DNA of 64,000 nucleotides, taken from assembly GCA_944322635.1 (NCBI GenBank), contig CALUPL010000057.1:28333-92332 (forward strand), written 5' to 3'. How positions within the stretch are numbered: the stretch's first letter is position 1; every line of letters starts with the position of its first letter. The notes beneath the pieces were generated by a model. The model was not told where the DNA came from and made no database searches. It worked only from the letters and a program-made list of their open reading frames with translations. Shown here piece by piece: positions 8,021-16,676 of the stretch. A program made the translations under genes and the position numbers. The DNA comes from an uncultured Mailhella sp. (GTDB lineage Bacteria; Desulfobacterota; Desulfovibrionia; Desulfovibrionales; Desulfovibrionaceae).

Positions 8021-8458
8021 ATGGCAAACATCACCGGAAAAGGCGCAGGAAAACGCGCCGCCGAACTTTTTACGGCCGCGGGCGGCAAAGACGGAACGCC
8101 TCCCGTGCGTTCCAACCTCATCAAGCGGCTCATGCACGGCGGCTTTTCGCTCACGATCACGTTCTGGATATTCTTCGTGTCCGTTCCCCTTGCGGCGCAT
8201 CTCGTGTTCAGCCGCGGACTCTATCCCGTGCTCGATCCGCACACCTGGTACGGTTCCACGGCGTTTCTGGCCTGGCCGCTCCTCGCGCTGCTCTACGGCG
8301 GCGTGACCTGTCTCGGCCTCTGGCGCAGCCGCGCGGGCTTTCGGGGCAATCCGCTGTGGAGCAGTCTTGCGGGCCTCGCCGCGCTTGTCGGCGCCCTGGG
8401 ATTCGCGGCCTACGCCTTCATGATGGCCGCCTCATGGTTCATGATCATTTCCGCGTGA
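8021..8458 (+). CDS. Small membrane protein of unknown function
   Basis: 145 aa with three or four predicted transmembrane helices (about 40-62, 76-95, 108-130 and the C-terminal end). A basic, soluble N-terminus of about 35 residues (GKGAGKRAAELFTAAGGK) precedes the first helix. RBS GGGAGA lies before ATG. It lies 14 nt after the AsmA gene and 8 nt before the YbaK gene. I do not recognise the family; context suggests an envelope role but does not prove it. Confidence 0.75.
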   Translation: MANITGKGAGKRAAELFTAAGGKDGTPPVRSNLIKRLMHGGFSLTITFWIFFVSVPLAAHLVFSRGLYPVLDPHTWYGSTAFLAWPLLALLYGGVTCLGLWRSRAGFRGNPLWSSLAGLAALVGALGFAAYAFMMAASWFMIISA

Positions 8459-8466
8459 GGTGCGCC

Positions 8467-8940
8467 GTGTCTCTTGAAAAAGCCAAAGCGCATCTTCGCC
8501 GCTGGAGCAGGGACGCCGACGTGCAGGAACACGAACACTCCAGCGCCACCGTGGAACTCGCCGCAGAAGCCCTCGGCACCGATCCCGGCCGCATAGCCAA
8601 AACCCTTTCCTTCTTGAACGGCGAAAGAACCATACTCCTGCTGGCCGCGGGCGACGCGCGCGTGGACAGCTCCCGCTTCAAGAAGACCTTCGGCGTGAAA
8701 AAAGTGAAAATGGTGCCCGCCGAAGAGGTGGAGGAACGCACGGGACACGCCGTGGGCGGCGTGTGTCCCTTCGGCGTGCCGGAAAGCGCGGACGTCTATC
8801 TGGACACCTCGCTGCGCCGCTTCGAAACCGTGTTTCCCGCCTGCGGCAGCGCCAACAGCAGCATAGAACTCACCCTGCCGGAACTGGAGGAATATTCCGG
8901 CGCAAAGGGATGGGTGGACGTGTGCCGCAACTGGAACTAA
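8467..8940 (+). CDS. YbaK/EbsC-family aminoacyl-tRNA deacylase
   Basis: 157 aa starting at GTG 8467 (GAGGT upstream); no ATG fits the conserved N-terminus. It is a free-standing editing-domain protein of the YbaK/ProX group, which hydrolyses mischarged aminoacyl-tRNAs such as Cys- or Ala-tRNA(Pro). Supporting features: EHEHSSATVELAAEALG near the N-terminus; GRIAKTLSF with the conserved lysine; KFxxFGVKKVKMVPAEEVEERTGHAVGG-type central region with the GGVCPFG loop at about 97-103; and the late VFPACGSANSSIELT segment lining the pocket. Length is normal. Which amino acid is edited cannot be told. Confidence 0.88.
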   Translation: MSLEKAKAHLRRWSRDADVQEHEHSSATVELAAEALGTDPGRIAKTLSFLNGERTILLLAAGDARVDSSRFKKTFGVKKVKMVPAEEVEERTGHAVGGVCPFGVPESADVYLDTSLRRFETVFPACGSANSSIELTLPELEEYSGAKGWVDVCRNWN

Positions 8941-8965
8941 TTTCCCCTTTTGCCTTTCGGAACCC

Positions 8966-8993
8966 TTGACAAAGCAACGGAAGAAGTCATAGT
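8966..8993 (+). promoter_or_regulatory. Promoter of the secreted unknown protein
   Basis: Consensus -35 TTGACA (8966-8971), a 16-nt spacer and -10 CATAGT (8988-8993), 25 nt before the ATG at 9019. Confidence 0.65.
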
Positions 8994-9018
8994 CAAACTA
9001 TCGAAGAAAGGCTGAAAC

Positions 9019-9435
9019 ATGATGAAAGGCGCGACGAAAAGATTTTCTATCGGCATCAGGCTCATGCTCCTGATGATCTGTTGCGTCCTTTTAATGCCCG
9101 CAAGGGGACAGGCCGACGAGCACAAGGAGATGGACAGCTTCCGCATGTCCTCTCTTACTCTGGCCATCAGCGGCATCAGCAATCCCGTATCCCAGCTCAA
9201 GACCTTTGCCGATTCCGACGGAACGTCTCTGCGTTCTCCGGGCAAGCGGCAACAGAACGTCTCCTCCGGCACCGACGGCGGCGACTGCCCCGCGGCTCTG
9301 CCTTCCGTGCCTCCCCTGCCCGACTTTTTCCTCTGCTGCGCTCAGGAGCACTTCGAAGTGCGCGCCTGTCCGCCGGAAAGTCACGGACTCATCCACTGGT
9401 TCGCCCTCGCTCCTCCCTCCTCGCTGAACGTCTAG
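9019..9435 (+). CDS. Secreted or membrane-anchored small protein of unknown function
   Basis: 138 aa with a signal peptide or anchor (residues 8-28, LMLLMICCVLLMPARGQA, probable cleavage near GQA) and a polar, low-complexity mature part with scattered Cys and Pro (SVPPLPDFFLCC, RACPPES). A strong promoter sits directly upstream. Of two tandem ATG codons, the first is used here. I recognise no domain. The strong promoter, the signal and the clean gap from neighbours favour a real exported protein. Secretion partner SecD follows 200 nt later, which may be chance. Confidence 0.6.
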   Translation: MMKGATKRFSIGIRLMLLMICCVLLMPARGQADEHKEMDSFRMSSLTLAISGISNPVSQLKTFADSDGTSLRSPGKRQQNVSSGTDGGDCPAALPSVPPLPDFFLCCAQEHFEVRACPPESHGLIHWFALAPPSSLNV

Positions 9436-9637
9436 TCACGGCTCGTGTTTCTGTTCTGCCCGCGCGGCAATGAACAGACGTTTTGTCTGTACTTTACGTT
9501 TCGAGCGTTCCCTTCCGGTCTTTGCCACAAAGAGGCTTTCCGGCCGCCCTGCGCGTGCCCGAATCCCCTGCGGCATGGCGGCGTCGTGCGCGCCGCATGA
9601 ATCCGACCCTTTTCGGAACGCTCTCCGAGGATTTTAC

Positions 9638-11284
9638 ATGCGTTCCCTGCGCTGGCGCTCATGCGTCACGTTGCTGGCGGCCCTGGCGTGCGCCGCCTGC
9701 ATATCCGTCAATTTTGTTGCTCCGCCGCGCTTTGCCGAAGCGTGGCTGCCCGACCCCATACGCCTCGGGCTCGACCTGCGCGGAGGCATAAACCTCACGC
9801 TCGGCGCCGACATCGATCAGGCCGTTTCCCAATCTTTGTCCCTTATGGGGCAGGATATCCGTTCCAGCGCCAACGATGCGGGAATAAGGACCCGCCTCCT
9901 CCGTCATGCCGACGGTCGAACGCTGGAATTCGTGCCGCTCAAACACGAGGGAATCGAACAACTCTCCAACCTGCTGCGCGACCGATTCGGACAGATGGCA
10001 GTCGGTTCTGCCTTCTCGTCCGGATCCGGGGAAAAACTCCTCGTCTCCTTCCGCCCCGAATGGGAAAAACAGCTCCGCGAACGCATCATGGAACAGACCA
10101 TACGCACGCTTCGCGGCCGCATCGACGCCTTCGGCGTGGCGGAACCCGACATCCGCCGCCAGGGCGACGATCAAATTCAAATCCAGCTGCCCGGCGTCAC
10201 CGACACCGGACGTGCCCTTCAGCTCATAGGCCGCACGGCCCAGCTCACCTTCCACCGCGTGCGCCGCGACGTTTCCGCTTCGGGAGGTCTTCTGCCTCCG
10301 GGCACGGCGTGGTATCCGCTGGTGGAGGGCACGCGCTCCTGGACAAGCGCAACCCGCACGGATCTTTCCGGCGGACTCGTGCTCGACAGGGAACCGCTCC
10401 TTTCCGGTCAGGACATCGCAGACGCGCGCCCCGCCTTCGATGAACGCAATCAGCCCTGCGTGGCCATACAGTTCAGCGCACGCGGCGCGGATCAGTTCGA
10501 ACGCGTCACGGAAGAGCTGCTGCATCAGCAGTTCGCCATAGTGCTCGACGGCGTGGTGCAGAGCGCACCCGTCATTCAGCAGAAGATAAGCGGCGGCAAG
10601 GCGACCATTACAGGCTCATTCACCACGGAAGAAGCTCAGGATCTCGCCGTGGTGCTGCGTTCCGGTTCGCTGCCGGCCAAGGTTTCCGTGCAGGAAGAAC
10701 GCACCGTGGGCCCCTCCCTCGGTGCGGATTCCATACGCGCGGGACTCGTGGCCGGAGCGGTGGGTTCCATCGGCGTCATGGTCGTCATGCAGGTGTGCTA
10801 CGGCATGGCCGGACTTCTCGCCAACACCATGCTGGTGTTCACCATAAGCCTGCTTTTTGCCGGTCTCGGTCTGTTCAGCGCCACGCTTACGCTGCCGGGC
10901 ATTGCGGGCGTGGTGCTCACCATAGGCATGTCCGTGGATGCCAACGTGCTCATTTTCGAGCGCATACGCGAGGAAATAGGACGCGGTCTTTCCATGGCCC
11001 GTGCCGTGGCCGCAGGCTTCCGCGAGGCGCAAAGCTCCATTCTCGACTCCAATCTCACCACGCTGCTTACGTCCGCCGTGCTCTATCAGTTCGGCACCGG
11101 CCCCATACGCGGTTTTGCCGTCACGCTTGCGCTCGGCATTCTGGCTTCCATGTTCACGGCCATTTTCGTGTCTCACCTTCTCTTCGATGTGTGGGTGAAC
11201 AAAAACGGCGCCGTCAACTGCGGCCTCGCTCCCCATGTCTCCGGGACGGCACGCCGGCCCCGGCCCCCGCATTCCCACGGCTGA
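9638..11284 (+). CDS. secD: Protein translocase subunit SecD
   Basis: 548 aa. Start set at ATG 9638 (GAGG upstream), where the first membrane helix begins; the open frame extends to 9470 but that part has no SecD character. SecD assists Sec translocation from the periplasmic side using the proton-motive force. Visible features: GLDLRGGINLTLGADI after the first helix; the large P1 periplasmic domain with TIRTLRGRIDAFGVAEP; and the C-terminal six-helix RND-like core with LTIGMSVDANVLIFERIREE and the GPIRGFAVTLALGILASMFTA stretch. No yajC or secF is adjacent, though yajC-secD-secF is the usual order and the next gene is a MucR regulator. Confidence 0.92.
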   Translation: MRSLRWRSCVTLLAALACAACISVNFVAPPRFAEAWLPDPIRLGLDLRGGINLTLGADIDQAVSQSLSLMGQDIRSSANDAGIRTRLLRHADGRTLEFVPLKHEGIEQLSNLLRDRFGQMAVGSAFSSGSGEKLLVSFRPEWEKQLRERIMEQTIRTLRGRIDAFGVAEPDIRRQGDDQIQIQLPGVTDTGRALQLIGRTAQLTFHRVRRDVSASGGLLPPGTAWYPLVEGTRSWTSATRTDLSGGLVLDREPLLSGQDIADARPAFDERNQPCVAIQFSARGADQFERVTEELLHQQFAIVLDGVVQSAPVIQQKISGGKATITGSFTTEEAQDLAVVLRSGSLPAKVSVQEERTVGPSLGADSIRAGLVAGAVGSIGVMVVMQVCYGMAGLLANTMLVFTISLLFAGLGLFSATLTLPGIAGVVLTIGMSVDANVLIFERIREEIGRGLSMARAVAAGFREAQSSILDSNLTTLLTSAVLYQFGTGPIRGFAVTLALGILASMFTAIFVSHLLFDVWVNKNGAVNCGLAPHVSGTARRPRPPHSHG

Positions 11285-11300
11285 GGAATGCGGTTCCTAC

Positions 11301-11333
11301 GGGCGATCCGGGATTCTCTCCACCGGATCGCCC
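11301..11333. terminator. Hairpin after secD (no T-run)
   Basis: Perfect 11-bp stem GGGCGATCCGG/CCGGATCGCCC with an 11-nt loop, 17 nt after the secD stop. It lacks a T-tract, so it may be an mRNA end-protecting hairpin or a weak or factor-dependent terminator before mucR. Confidence 0.5.
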
Positions 11334-11402
11334 ACACGAAAAACAAAACGGAAAACATGACCGTCACCCCCGTTCATACGTCAAAAACTCTGGAGGAATA
11401 CC

Positions 11403-11801
11403 ATGGATGATTATTTGAAACAGGCCATCGAACTCGTTAAGGCACAGTCTTCCGTACGCGTCATGCAGGAAGAGGAAATGGTGGCCATGATTCGCACCCT
11501 GGCCTCCAGCCTGAAAAATCTGGAATCCGGCATTCAGCCCGAGGAAGAAGACGACGCCCCCGTCACCTCTCCTTCCAAGTCCATCAGGGAAAAAAGCATC
11601 ACCTGCCTTGAATGCGGCAAGTCCTTCAAGCTCATCACCCGAAAGCACCTTGCCAAGCACGGACTCGACGCCGATGCCTACCGCAGAAAATGGGGACTCA
11701 AAAGCGACACCCCGCTGGTATGCAAAAGCATTCAGCGCGTGCGCCGCAAGAAAATGAAGGATATGCGCCTCTGGGAAAAACGCCACGCCGCCGAAAACTG
11801 A
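11403..11801 (+). CDS. MucR/Ros-family zinc-finger transcriptional regulator
   Basis: 132 aa, cytoplasmic DNA-binding protein. The N-terminus (1-45) is helical. The conserved MucR core runs from about 60, with zinc ligands C68 and C71 (CLEC) and H82 and H86 (RKHLAKHG), then DADAYRRKWGLKSDTPLVC, the diagnostic Ros/MucR segment. The family represses exopolysaccharide, motility or virulence genes in alphaproteobacteria and is common in Desulfovibrio with mostly unknown targets. A strong GGAGG RBS lies upstream. It appears monocistronic; the target is not evident from neighbours. Confidence 0.93.
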   Translation: MDDYLKQAIELVKAQSSVRVMQEEEMVAMIRTLASSLKNLESGIQPEEEDDAPVTSPSKSIREKSITCLECGKSFKLITRKHLAKHGLDADAYRRKWGLKSDTPLVCKSIQRVRRKKMKDMRLWEKRHAAEN

Positions 11802-11953
11802 TCGAGCGCGGAACGACCTTCCGCGCCCTGCTGCCGCCGCGCTGCGGCATCCGCTTTTCCCCTGCCGGGTTCCTGCCGACGAACGCCGCTCCGGCAAAAG
11901 ACCGCTCCTGCGCCTCTGCTGATGCCCGGCAAAAGGCACGGCCCGACATGGAT

Positions 11954-12161
11954 GCTGCGGGCACGGCCTGCCGGGGAAGCGTCCGGCATTGCGGTTTCCA
12001 ACGCCCCTTTTTTCGGCCCTTCCGGCAACGCTCCGCTCCGCCTTTGCGGCCTTCCTGCCGACGAACGCCGAAACGCCTCCGCCCGCGCGGCGCAGGCACG
12101 GCCCGCGCCTTCGGAAAGGAACTCTCCTGAAGTCCCCTCTCCTTTCCCGGCTCCGCCGAAC
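11954..12161. repeat. Long direct repeat, copy 1
   Basis: About 208 bp starting GCTGCGGGCACGGCCTGCC and ending GGCTCCGCCGAAC. It matches 12314-12523 with only a handful of substitutions and small indels over its whole length; copy starts are 360 bp apart. Confidence 0.85.
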
Positions 12162-12313
12162 ATGCGCCGCAAAGGCCGGTCCCCCCGGTCCGCCCTTCCG
12201 CGAACCGGGCAAGGCTCACGCCGTCGGGCTTTTTCGCCCGGCGGCTTTTTCGCAAGCAGCGTTTTTTCGCAAGCGGCGGATTTTGCAACCGACTGATTTT
12301 CGCCCGGCGCAGG

Positions 12314-12523
12314 GCTGCGGGCACGGCCTGCCGGGGAAGCGTCCGGCATTGCGGTTTCCAACGCCCCTTTTTTTCGGCCCTCCCGGCAACGCGCCGCTCC
12401 GCCTTTGCGGCCTTCCTGCCGACTGAATGCCGAAACGCCTCCGCCCGCGCGGCGCAGGCACGGCCCGCGCCTTCGGAAAGGAACTCTCCTGAAGCCCCCT
12501 CTCCTTTCCCGGCTCCGCCGAAC
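12314..12523. repeat. Long direct repeat, copy 2
   Basis: About 210-bp second copy of the 11954-12161 repeat. Differences include an added T in the CCCTTTTTT run, CTCC for TTCC, and ACTGAATGCC for ACGAACGCC. Neither copy carries a recognisable coding frame. Recombination between them would delete 360 bp. Confidence 0.85.
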
Positions 12524-12606
12524 GCTGACCGGGAAAAAACTTTTTCCGGCCCCCTGTTTCTGCCGCGCCCTCCCCAATGCCCCCGACGCAACAAGACTCT
12601 CCGCAG

Positions 12607-12639
12607 AAAAAAAAGGCCGGGCACATCACCCGACCTTTT
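12607..12639 (-). terminator. Intrinsic terminator of the 102-aa gene
   Basis: On the minus strand AGGTCGGG/CCCGGCCT forms the stem, followed by eight T residues, 85 nt beyond the stop of the 12725-13033 gene. Confidence 0.75.
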
Positions 12640-12724
12640 CCGCAAAAACATGTCGTCGCGCCCGGCAAAGGCACGGGAATTCAATCCGCCGCCACGCGCA
12701 AAATCCGCGCAAGGCGGCCTGCCA

Positions 12725-13033
12725 TCAGGCCTTCACCAGCATGACGTGAGGCGAAGCCTTGCTCCCTTCGGGCAAGGGAAAGCTCTCGTCGCCGCCGCTG
12801 CCGAACAGTTCGCTGGCCGGACGCGAAACCAGACGACGCTGCATTTCCATGAGCACGGCGAACTCATAGGTATGGGCGGTTCTCGCACTGCCGCCGTGCC
12901 CTTCAATGGCGGCCACGGCAAACTGCGTCTGTTCCCAGAGACTCATGAGTTCCTCATCGGGCAGAAGCTGAAGCTCGGCCAGCGCGGAAGTCTCCCCAAG
13001 TTCGGACGGGGTAACGGAAAGAACAGGAACCAT
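12725..13033 (-). CDS. Hypothetical protein, 102 aa
   Basis: Small acidic soluble protein. Start chosen at ATG 13033, which has AGGAG 9 nt upstream; a longer frame upstream lacks an RBS. The central part is helical (ELQLLPDEELMSLWEQTQF, then TAHTYEFAVLMEMQRRLVSRP), and the ends are more polar. It has its own terminator at 12607-12639. I do not recognise the family. The clear RBS, terminator and codon pattern support a real gene, possibly specific to this bacterial group. Confidence 0.65.
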   Translation of the reverse strand: MVPVLSVTPSELGETSALAELQLLPDEELMSLWEQTQFAVAAIEGHGGSARTAHTYEFAVLMEMQRRLVSRPASELFGSGGDESFPLPEGSKASPHVMLVKA

Positions 13034-13855
13034 AACTAAAACTCCTCTGCGTCGCTGCATGAAGCCACGCCGCATTATTTCATGATTCGCGCCACAAAGC
13101 GGCCTTTTCGGAATGCAAAAAACGTGAAACGCCCCCGAACCGGAACGCTCCGGCAGAACAGGCAGAAGGGGGAAGAAATCGAAAAATCCGGGAGTACCCG
13201 CCCGGCGCAAAAGGACATTGCGGACAACGCCGTCCGCGGCATTTCAGATAAGGAAGAAGCCCGGCGCTAGCTTCCGGGCTTCTTTTAGAAGAGGCAGCTC
13301 AACTGCCCTTTATCTAAACTCCCCTTTTCAGGAGAGATTTCCCACACCGGGAATACTCTATGGAGACCTGCGCGGCCCGGCGGAACAGACGCCTTTCCCG
13401 GACGCCCTGCCGAAAGGCACACGTCGCGGACGGATACCCCGCACAATGTCAGAATTCTTTATCTGAACTGTCTTCATATCTTGTTTTTTTCCTCATGGCA
13501 AGGCATTTTTCCCATGCGTTGCCGACACGAAACGACTGCGGCGCAAAGCAGCTGAAAAAACGGCCTTCTGCCCCCCAAAAAAAGCAAATGCGGCCGCATC
13601 CGCAGACGTTGCCCCCGACGCATTCTGCCCCCTCCCCCCAAAAGCCCTCGGCCGAAAAGCGTCGAATGCCTTCGCACTTCAAACGGAACCCTCTTCGGAC
13701 CGGGAAATCTTCCGACCCAAAAAGAACGCGCCGCTTTCGGCCGGTCCGCCGCACGACCGGCCGCCTTCTTCGTGCGGTTCCCGGCGGACGCCCGGCAGAT
13801 TTCCCCCAAAAACGGCCGGAAAACGCCCGAAAAGCGGAAACATTCCCGCCCCCAC
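13034..13855. other. Intergenic region before the ribBA riboswitch
   Basis: About 820 bp with no convincing gene. It contains a terminator-like hairpin at 13256-13286 (GAAGCCCGG/CCGGGCTTC, then TTTT). Two TTTATCT(A/G)AACT sequences lie near 13310 and 13460. A C/A-rich stretch runs from 13530 to 13850. The hairpin ends no recognised gene on the plus strand, so a small RNA upstream of it is possible but unsupported. Confidence 0.45.
13256..13286 (+). terminator. Terminator-like hairpin with no assigned gene
   Basis: Nine-bp stem GAAGCCCGG/CCGGGCTTC around CGCTAGCTT, followed by TTTT. It is upstream of both neighbouring genes' starts, so it may end a small RNA or stop read-through. Confidence 0.5.
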
Positions 13856-13883
13856 TTGACAGCAGACACAGGGACATTAAAAC
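13856..13883 (+). promoter_or_regulatory. Promoter of the FMN riboswitch-ribBA transcript
   Basis: -35 TTGACA (13856-13861), a 16-nt spacer and -10 TAAAAC (13878-13883). The expected start at about 13890 is just before the riboswitch. Confidence 0.65.
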
Positions 13884-13892
13884 ATACAGGAA

Positions 13893-14034
13893 CTCTCAGG
13901 GCGGGGTGCAAGTCCCCACCGGCGGTGAACCTCCGAATGCGGAGGCAGCCCGCGGGCGCGTTTTCAAGGGAAAAGCGCAGATCCGGTGCAAGTCCGGGGC
14001 CGACGGTAACAGTCCGGAAGAAAGAGAACGGATC
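13893..14034 (+). ncRNA. FMN riboswitch (RFN element)
   Basis: The conserved RFN core is readable in order: TCAGGGCGGGGTGCAAGTCC, CCACCGGCGGTGA, AGCCCGCGGGCGCG, CAGATCCGGTGCAAGTCCGG, GGCCGACGGTAACAGTCCGG and the closing GAAAGAGAACGGA, which together form the multi-stem FMN aptamer. It lies 80 nt before ribBA. Bound FMN should reduce ribBA expression; the region 14035-14116 is the expression platform, but I see no clear T-run, so control may be at translation initiation. Confidence 0.95.
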
Positions 14035-14116
14035 CTTCGCCTCAGTCGTTCTGAAGCATTCTCCTCTCTCCTAGCGCCTTTTGCGGCCCTGATGTGGACA
14101 TCTCAGGGAGTGTGTC

Positions 14117-15367
14117 ATGCGTCAGCTATCTTCTCTTTGCACCATTGAACAGGCTGTCGAGGACATCCGCAACGGCCGGATGATCGTTGTTGTGGACGAC
14201 GACGACCGCGAATGCAGCGGTCATCTTGTCATGGCCGCCGAAAAGGTGGATGCGGATGCCGTGAATTTCATGGCCCGTCACGCCTGCGGACTCGTGTGTC
14301 TGGCCCTTTCGCCGGACATGGCCGACAAGCTGCACCTTCCGCTCATGGCATCGAGCGGAACGGGGCGTGAACCGGCGTTCACCGTATCCATCGAGGCCCG
14401 CACGGGCGTAACCACCGGCATTTCCGCAGCGGACCGCGCCACCACCATACGCGCCGCCGTGGCCGAAAACGCCGGCCCGGACGACATTGTCACGCCCGGT
14501 CACATTTTTCCGCTGCGCGCGAGAAAGGGCGGCGTGCTCACCCGCGTGGGCATAGCCGAAGCCGGTACCGATCTGGCCGGATTCGCGGGGCTGCGTCCTG
14601 CGGCCGTGATCTGCGAAATTCTCAGGGAAGACGGCTCCGTGGCCCGCATGGACGATCTGGAAGCCTTTGCCGAAACCCACAATCTGCACATTGCGGCCAT
14701 ACGCGACATCATCCGCTATCACATCCGCTACGGCAAGCTGGCCGTGCGACGCGTGGCCGAAGCCAACATGCCCACCAAGTACGGCACGTTCCGCATCATC
14801 GCCTACGAAAGCGACGCCTCCTCCGACACGCACATAGCTCTCGTGAAGGGCAACGTGGACGAACGCACCGATCCCTCGCCGGTGCTGGTGCGCGTGCACA
14901 GCGAATGCCTTACCGGCGACGCCTTCGGTTCGCTGCGCTGCGACTGCGGCAATCAGCTTGCCGCCGCGCTCATGCAGATTGAAAAGGAAGGCCGCGGCGC
15001 GCTTTTGTACATGCGTCAGGAAGGCCGCGGCATAGGCCTTGCCAACAAAATCCGCGCCTACGCCCTGCAGGAGCAGGGGTACGACACGGTGGAAGCCAAC
15101 ATCAAGCTCGGCTTTGCCCCGGATCTGCGCGACTACGGCGCAGGCGCGCAGATTCTGCGCGATCTGGGCATCAGCCGCCTTCGCCTCATGACCAACAATC
15201 CCCGCAAGATCGTGGGTCTGGAAGGCTACGGCATAGAAATTACGGAGCGCGTGCCCCTGGAAATCGGCCTGTGCGCCATCAACGAACATTACATGCGCAC
15301 CAAGCAGGAAAAAATGGGACACATTCTCCATTTCGGCAAGAAAAAGCAGGACCCGAACGAAAAATAA
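14117..15367 (+). CDS. ribBA: RibBA: DHBP synthase-like / GTP cyclohydrolase II fusion
   Basis: 416 aa riboflavin-pathway enzyme. The C-terminal RibA half (about 205-400) looks intact: [19 protein letters not shown] holds the zinc cysteines, and [11 protein letters not shown] and [13 protein letters not shown] are typical. It would convert GTP to the pyrimidine precursor. The N-terminal RibB half (1-200) is recognisable by [12 protein letters not shown] and [10 protein letters not shown] but departs at catalytic positions. DRENEGD is replaced by DRECSGH (residues 30-36), and GHTEA by GIAEA (145-149), removing the metal-binding His and acidic residues. The RibB activity may be lost, as in RibBX-type proteins. 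Expression is controlled by the FMN riboswitch upstream. Confidence 0.93.
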   Translation: MRQLSSLCTIEQAVEDIRNGRMIVVVDDDDRECSGHLVMAAEKVDADAVNFMARHACGLVCLALSPDMADKLHLPLMASSGTGREPAFTVSIEARTGVTTGISAADRATTIRAAVAENAGPDDIVTPGHIFPLRARKGGVLTRVGIAEAGTDLAGFAGLRPAAVICEILREDGSVARMDDLEAFAETHNLHIAAIRDIIRYHIRYGKLAVRRVAEANMPTKYGTFRIIAYESDASSDTHIALVKGNVDERTDPSPVLVRVHSECLTGDAFGSLRCDCGNQLAAALMQIEKEGRGALLYMRQEGRGIGLANKIRAYALQEQGYDTVEANIKLGFAPDLRDYGAGAQILRDLGISRLRLMTNNPRKIVGLEGYGIEITERVPLEIGLCAINEHYMRTKQEKMGHILHFGKKKQDPNEK

Positions 15368-15550
15368 CGCGTTCGCGTCCCCGAACGTCCGTTCCGCGCC
15401 GCGCGGACGGACAGAAAAAACCTCTTTCTAGGGTTCCCGGCCGCTTCACGGCAAACACGCGCATGCAGAATTCTCCTGCGCGCCGTTGCCGCGTGCGTCT
15501 CATCGGCACGCCTGCGACCGGCACGGGCATCCTTAAAGGAGTCGCAGAGA

Positions 15551-16312
15551 ATGGACATCATCGCCCTGAACAACAAAAACTGGGAAGAAAAGGTCCGCCA
15601 GAAGAATCCGTGGACCGTTCCCGTGGATGACGAGGTCATTCACAACGCGCGCCTCGGCAACTGGTGCATCGTGCTCACCGCGCAGAAGCCCGTTCCCGCC
15701 GCATGGTTTCCGCCCGTAAAGGGCAAACGCATTCTGTGCCTGGCTGCGGGCGGCGGTCAGCAGGGACCGGTTCTCGCGGCCGCAGGCGCCGACGTGACCG
15801 TGCTGGATCTTTCCGAAGCCCAGCTCGAACAGGACCGCACCGTGGCGCGACGCGAAAATCTGGACCTCAAAACCGTGCGTTCCAGCATGACCGATCTTTC
15901 CATGTTCGAAAACGAGAGTTTCGACATCATCGTGCATCCGGTGTCGAACGTGTTCATTCCGCACATTCAGCCGGTGTGGAACGAGGCGTTCCGCGTGCTG
16001 AAAAAGGGCGGCGTGCTCATGAGCGGCTTCATGAATCCGGTGTTCTATCTGTTCGACGAGAATCTGGAGGCCGAAGGCGTGCTTCAGGTGAAATACCCCC
16101 TGCCCTACTCCGACCTGGATCATCTCTCCAAGGAAGAACTGGAACGCAAGGGCGACGCCGTGGAATTCGGCCACTCCCTCACGGATCAGATTCAGGGCCA
16201 GATTGCGGCCGGATTCGTCATCACCGGCTTTTATGAGGACACTTTCGGCGGGGAACGCCTGCTCGACAGGTTCTGTCCCTCGTTTGCGGCCACAAGGGCC
16301 GTCAAGCCGTAA
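15551..16312 (+). CDS. Class I SAM-dependent methyltransferase
   Basis: 253 aa soluble enzyme. The Rossmann motif I region reads LCLAAGGGQQGPVLAAAGA at about 61-79 (GxGxxG-like glycines), followed by the acidic VLDLSEAQL of motif II, then FDIIVHPVSNVFIPHI as the post-II strand. This is a methyltransf_11-type fold. RBS AAAGGAG is strong, 184 nt after ribBA, and a terminator follows. The substrate is unknown. Cotranscription with ribBA is possible, as no terminator with a T-run lies between. Confidence 0.85.
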   Translation: MDIIALNNKNWEEKVRQKNPWTVPVDDEVIHNARLGNWCIVLTAQKPVPAAWFPPVKGKRILCLAAGGGQQGPVLAAAGADVTVLDLSEAQLEQDRTVARRENLDLKTVRSSMTDLSMFENESFDIIVHPVSNVFIPHIQPVWNEAFRVLKKGGVLMSGFMNPVFYLFDENLEAEGVLQVKYPLPYSDLDHLSKEELERKGDAVEFGHSLTDQIQGQIAAGFVITGFYEDTFGGERLLDRFCPSFAATRAVKP

Positions 16313-16334
16313 TCATTCCACGGCAAACCTGCGG

Positions 16335-16371
16335 GGCCGCTCTCCGCGCGCGTTCGGGGGGCGGCCTTTTT
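16335..16371 (+). terminator. Intrinsic terminator of the methyltransferase gene
   Basis: GGCCGC and GCGGCC form the stem, followed by TTTTT, 22 nt after the stop codon. Confidence 0.75.
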
Positions 16372-16676
16372 CTGCACCTTCCGACAAAACCCGCAACACA
16401 AGCCAGAACTCTCCGGAAGCGCACAATGTTCCGTCGGATACGATGCCCTCTCGAAAGAGCCGGAACGGGAGCGGCCTCAACGGAACAAGCCGGGCCTGCC
16501 ACAGTTCGGCGGACGACTCGAAAAAGGCCCGGCCGTGCGCCGCAGAACCTTTTTCCCGAACGCTTCAACACGCCTTGCCGGGCGGCACGAAAAAACGCGC
16601 GACCGGCAAAAGGACGGCCCCGGCAAAACGCCGGGCAAGACAAGGAAAACGCAGGAAAAGGCTGTTCCCCGCCGCC
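16372..16676. other. Intergenic region, nothing recognised
   Basis: About 305 bp between two convergent genes, purine-rich with GGAAAACG- and GCAAAAG-like stretches. I see no gene, terminator or repeat-family module in it. Confidence 0.4.

Larger units (their letters stand above)
11802..12606. other. Intergenic region with a 208-bp direct repeat
   Basis: About 800 bp between MucR and a convergent small gene. I see no gene. It holds the two long direct-repeat copies listed separately and, between them (about 12236-12300), short iterations of TTTTTTCGCAAGC-like sequence. Fragments such as GGCAACGCTCC are reverse complements of the GAGCGTTG core of unit U, hinting at an old, degraded relation to the mosaic repeats. 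Confidence 0.5.

Noticed and set aside
13082..13270. 62-aa plus-strand ORF before the hairpin at 13256
   Set aside because: The hairpin lies inside the ORF end, composition is Arg/Lys-rich, and no RBS is present.
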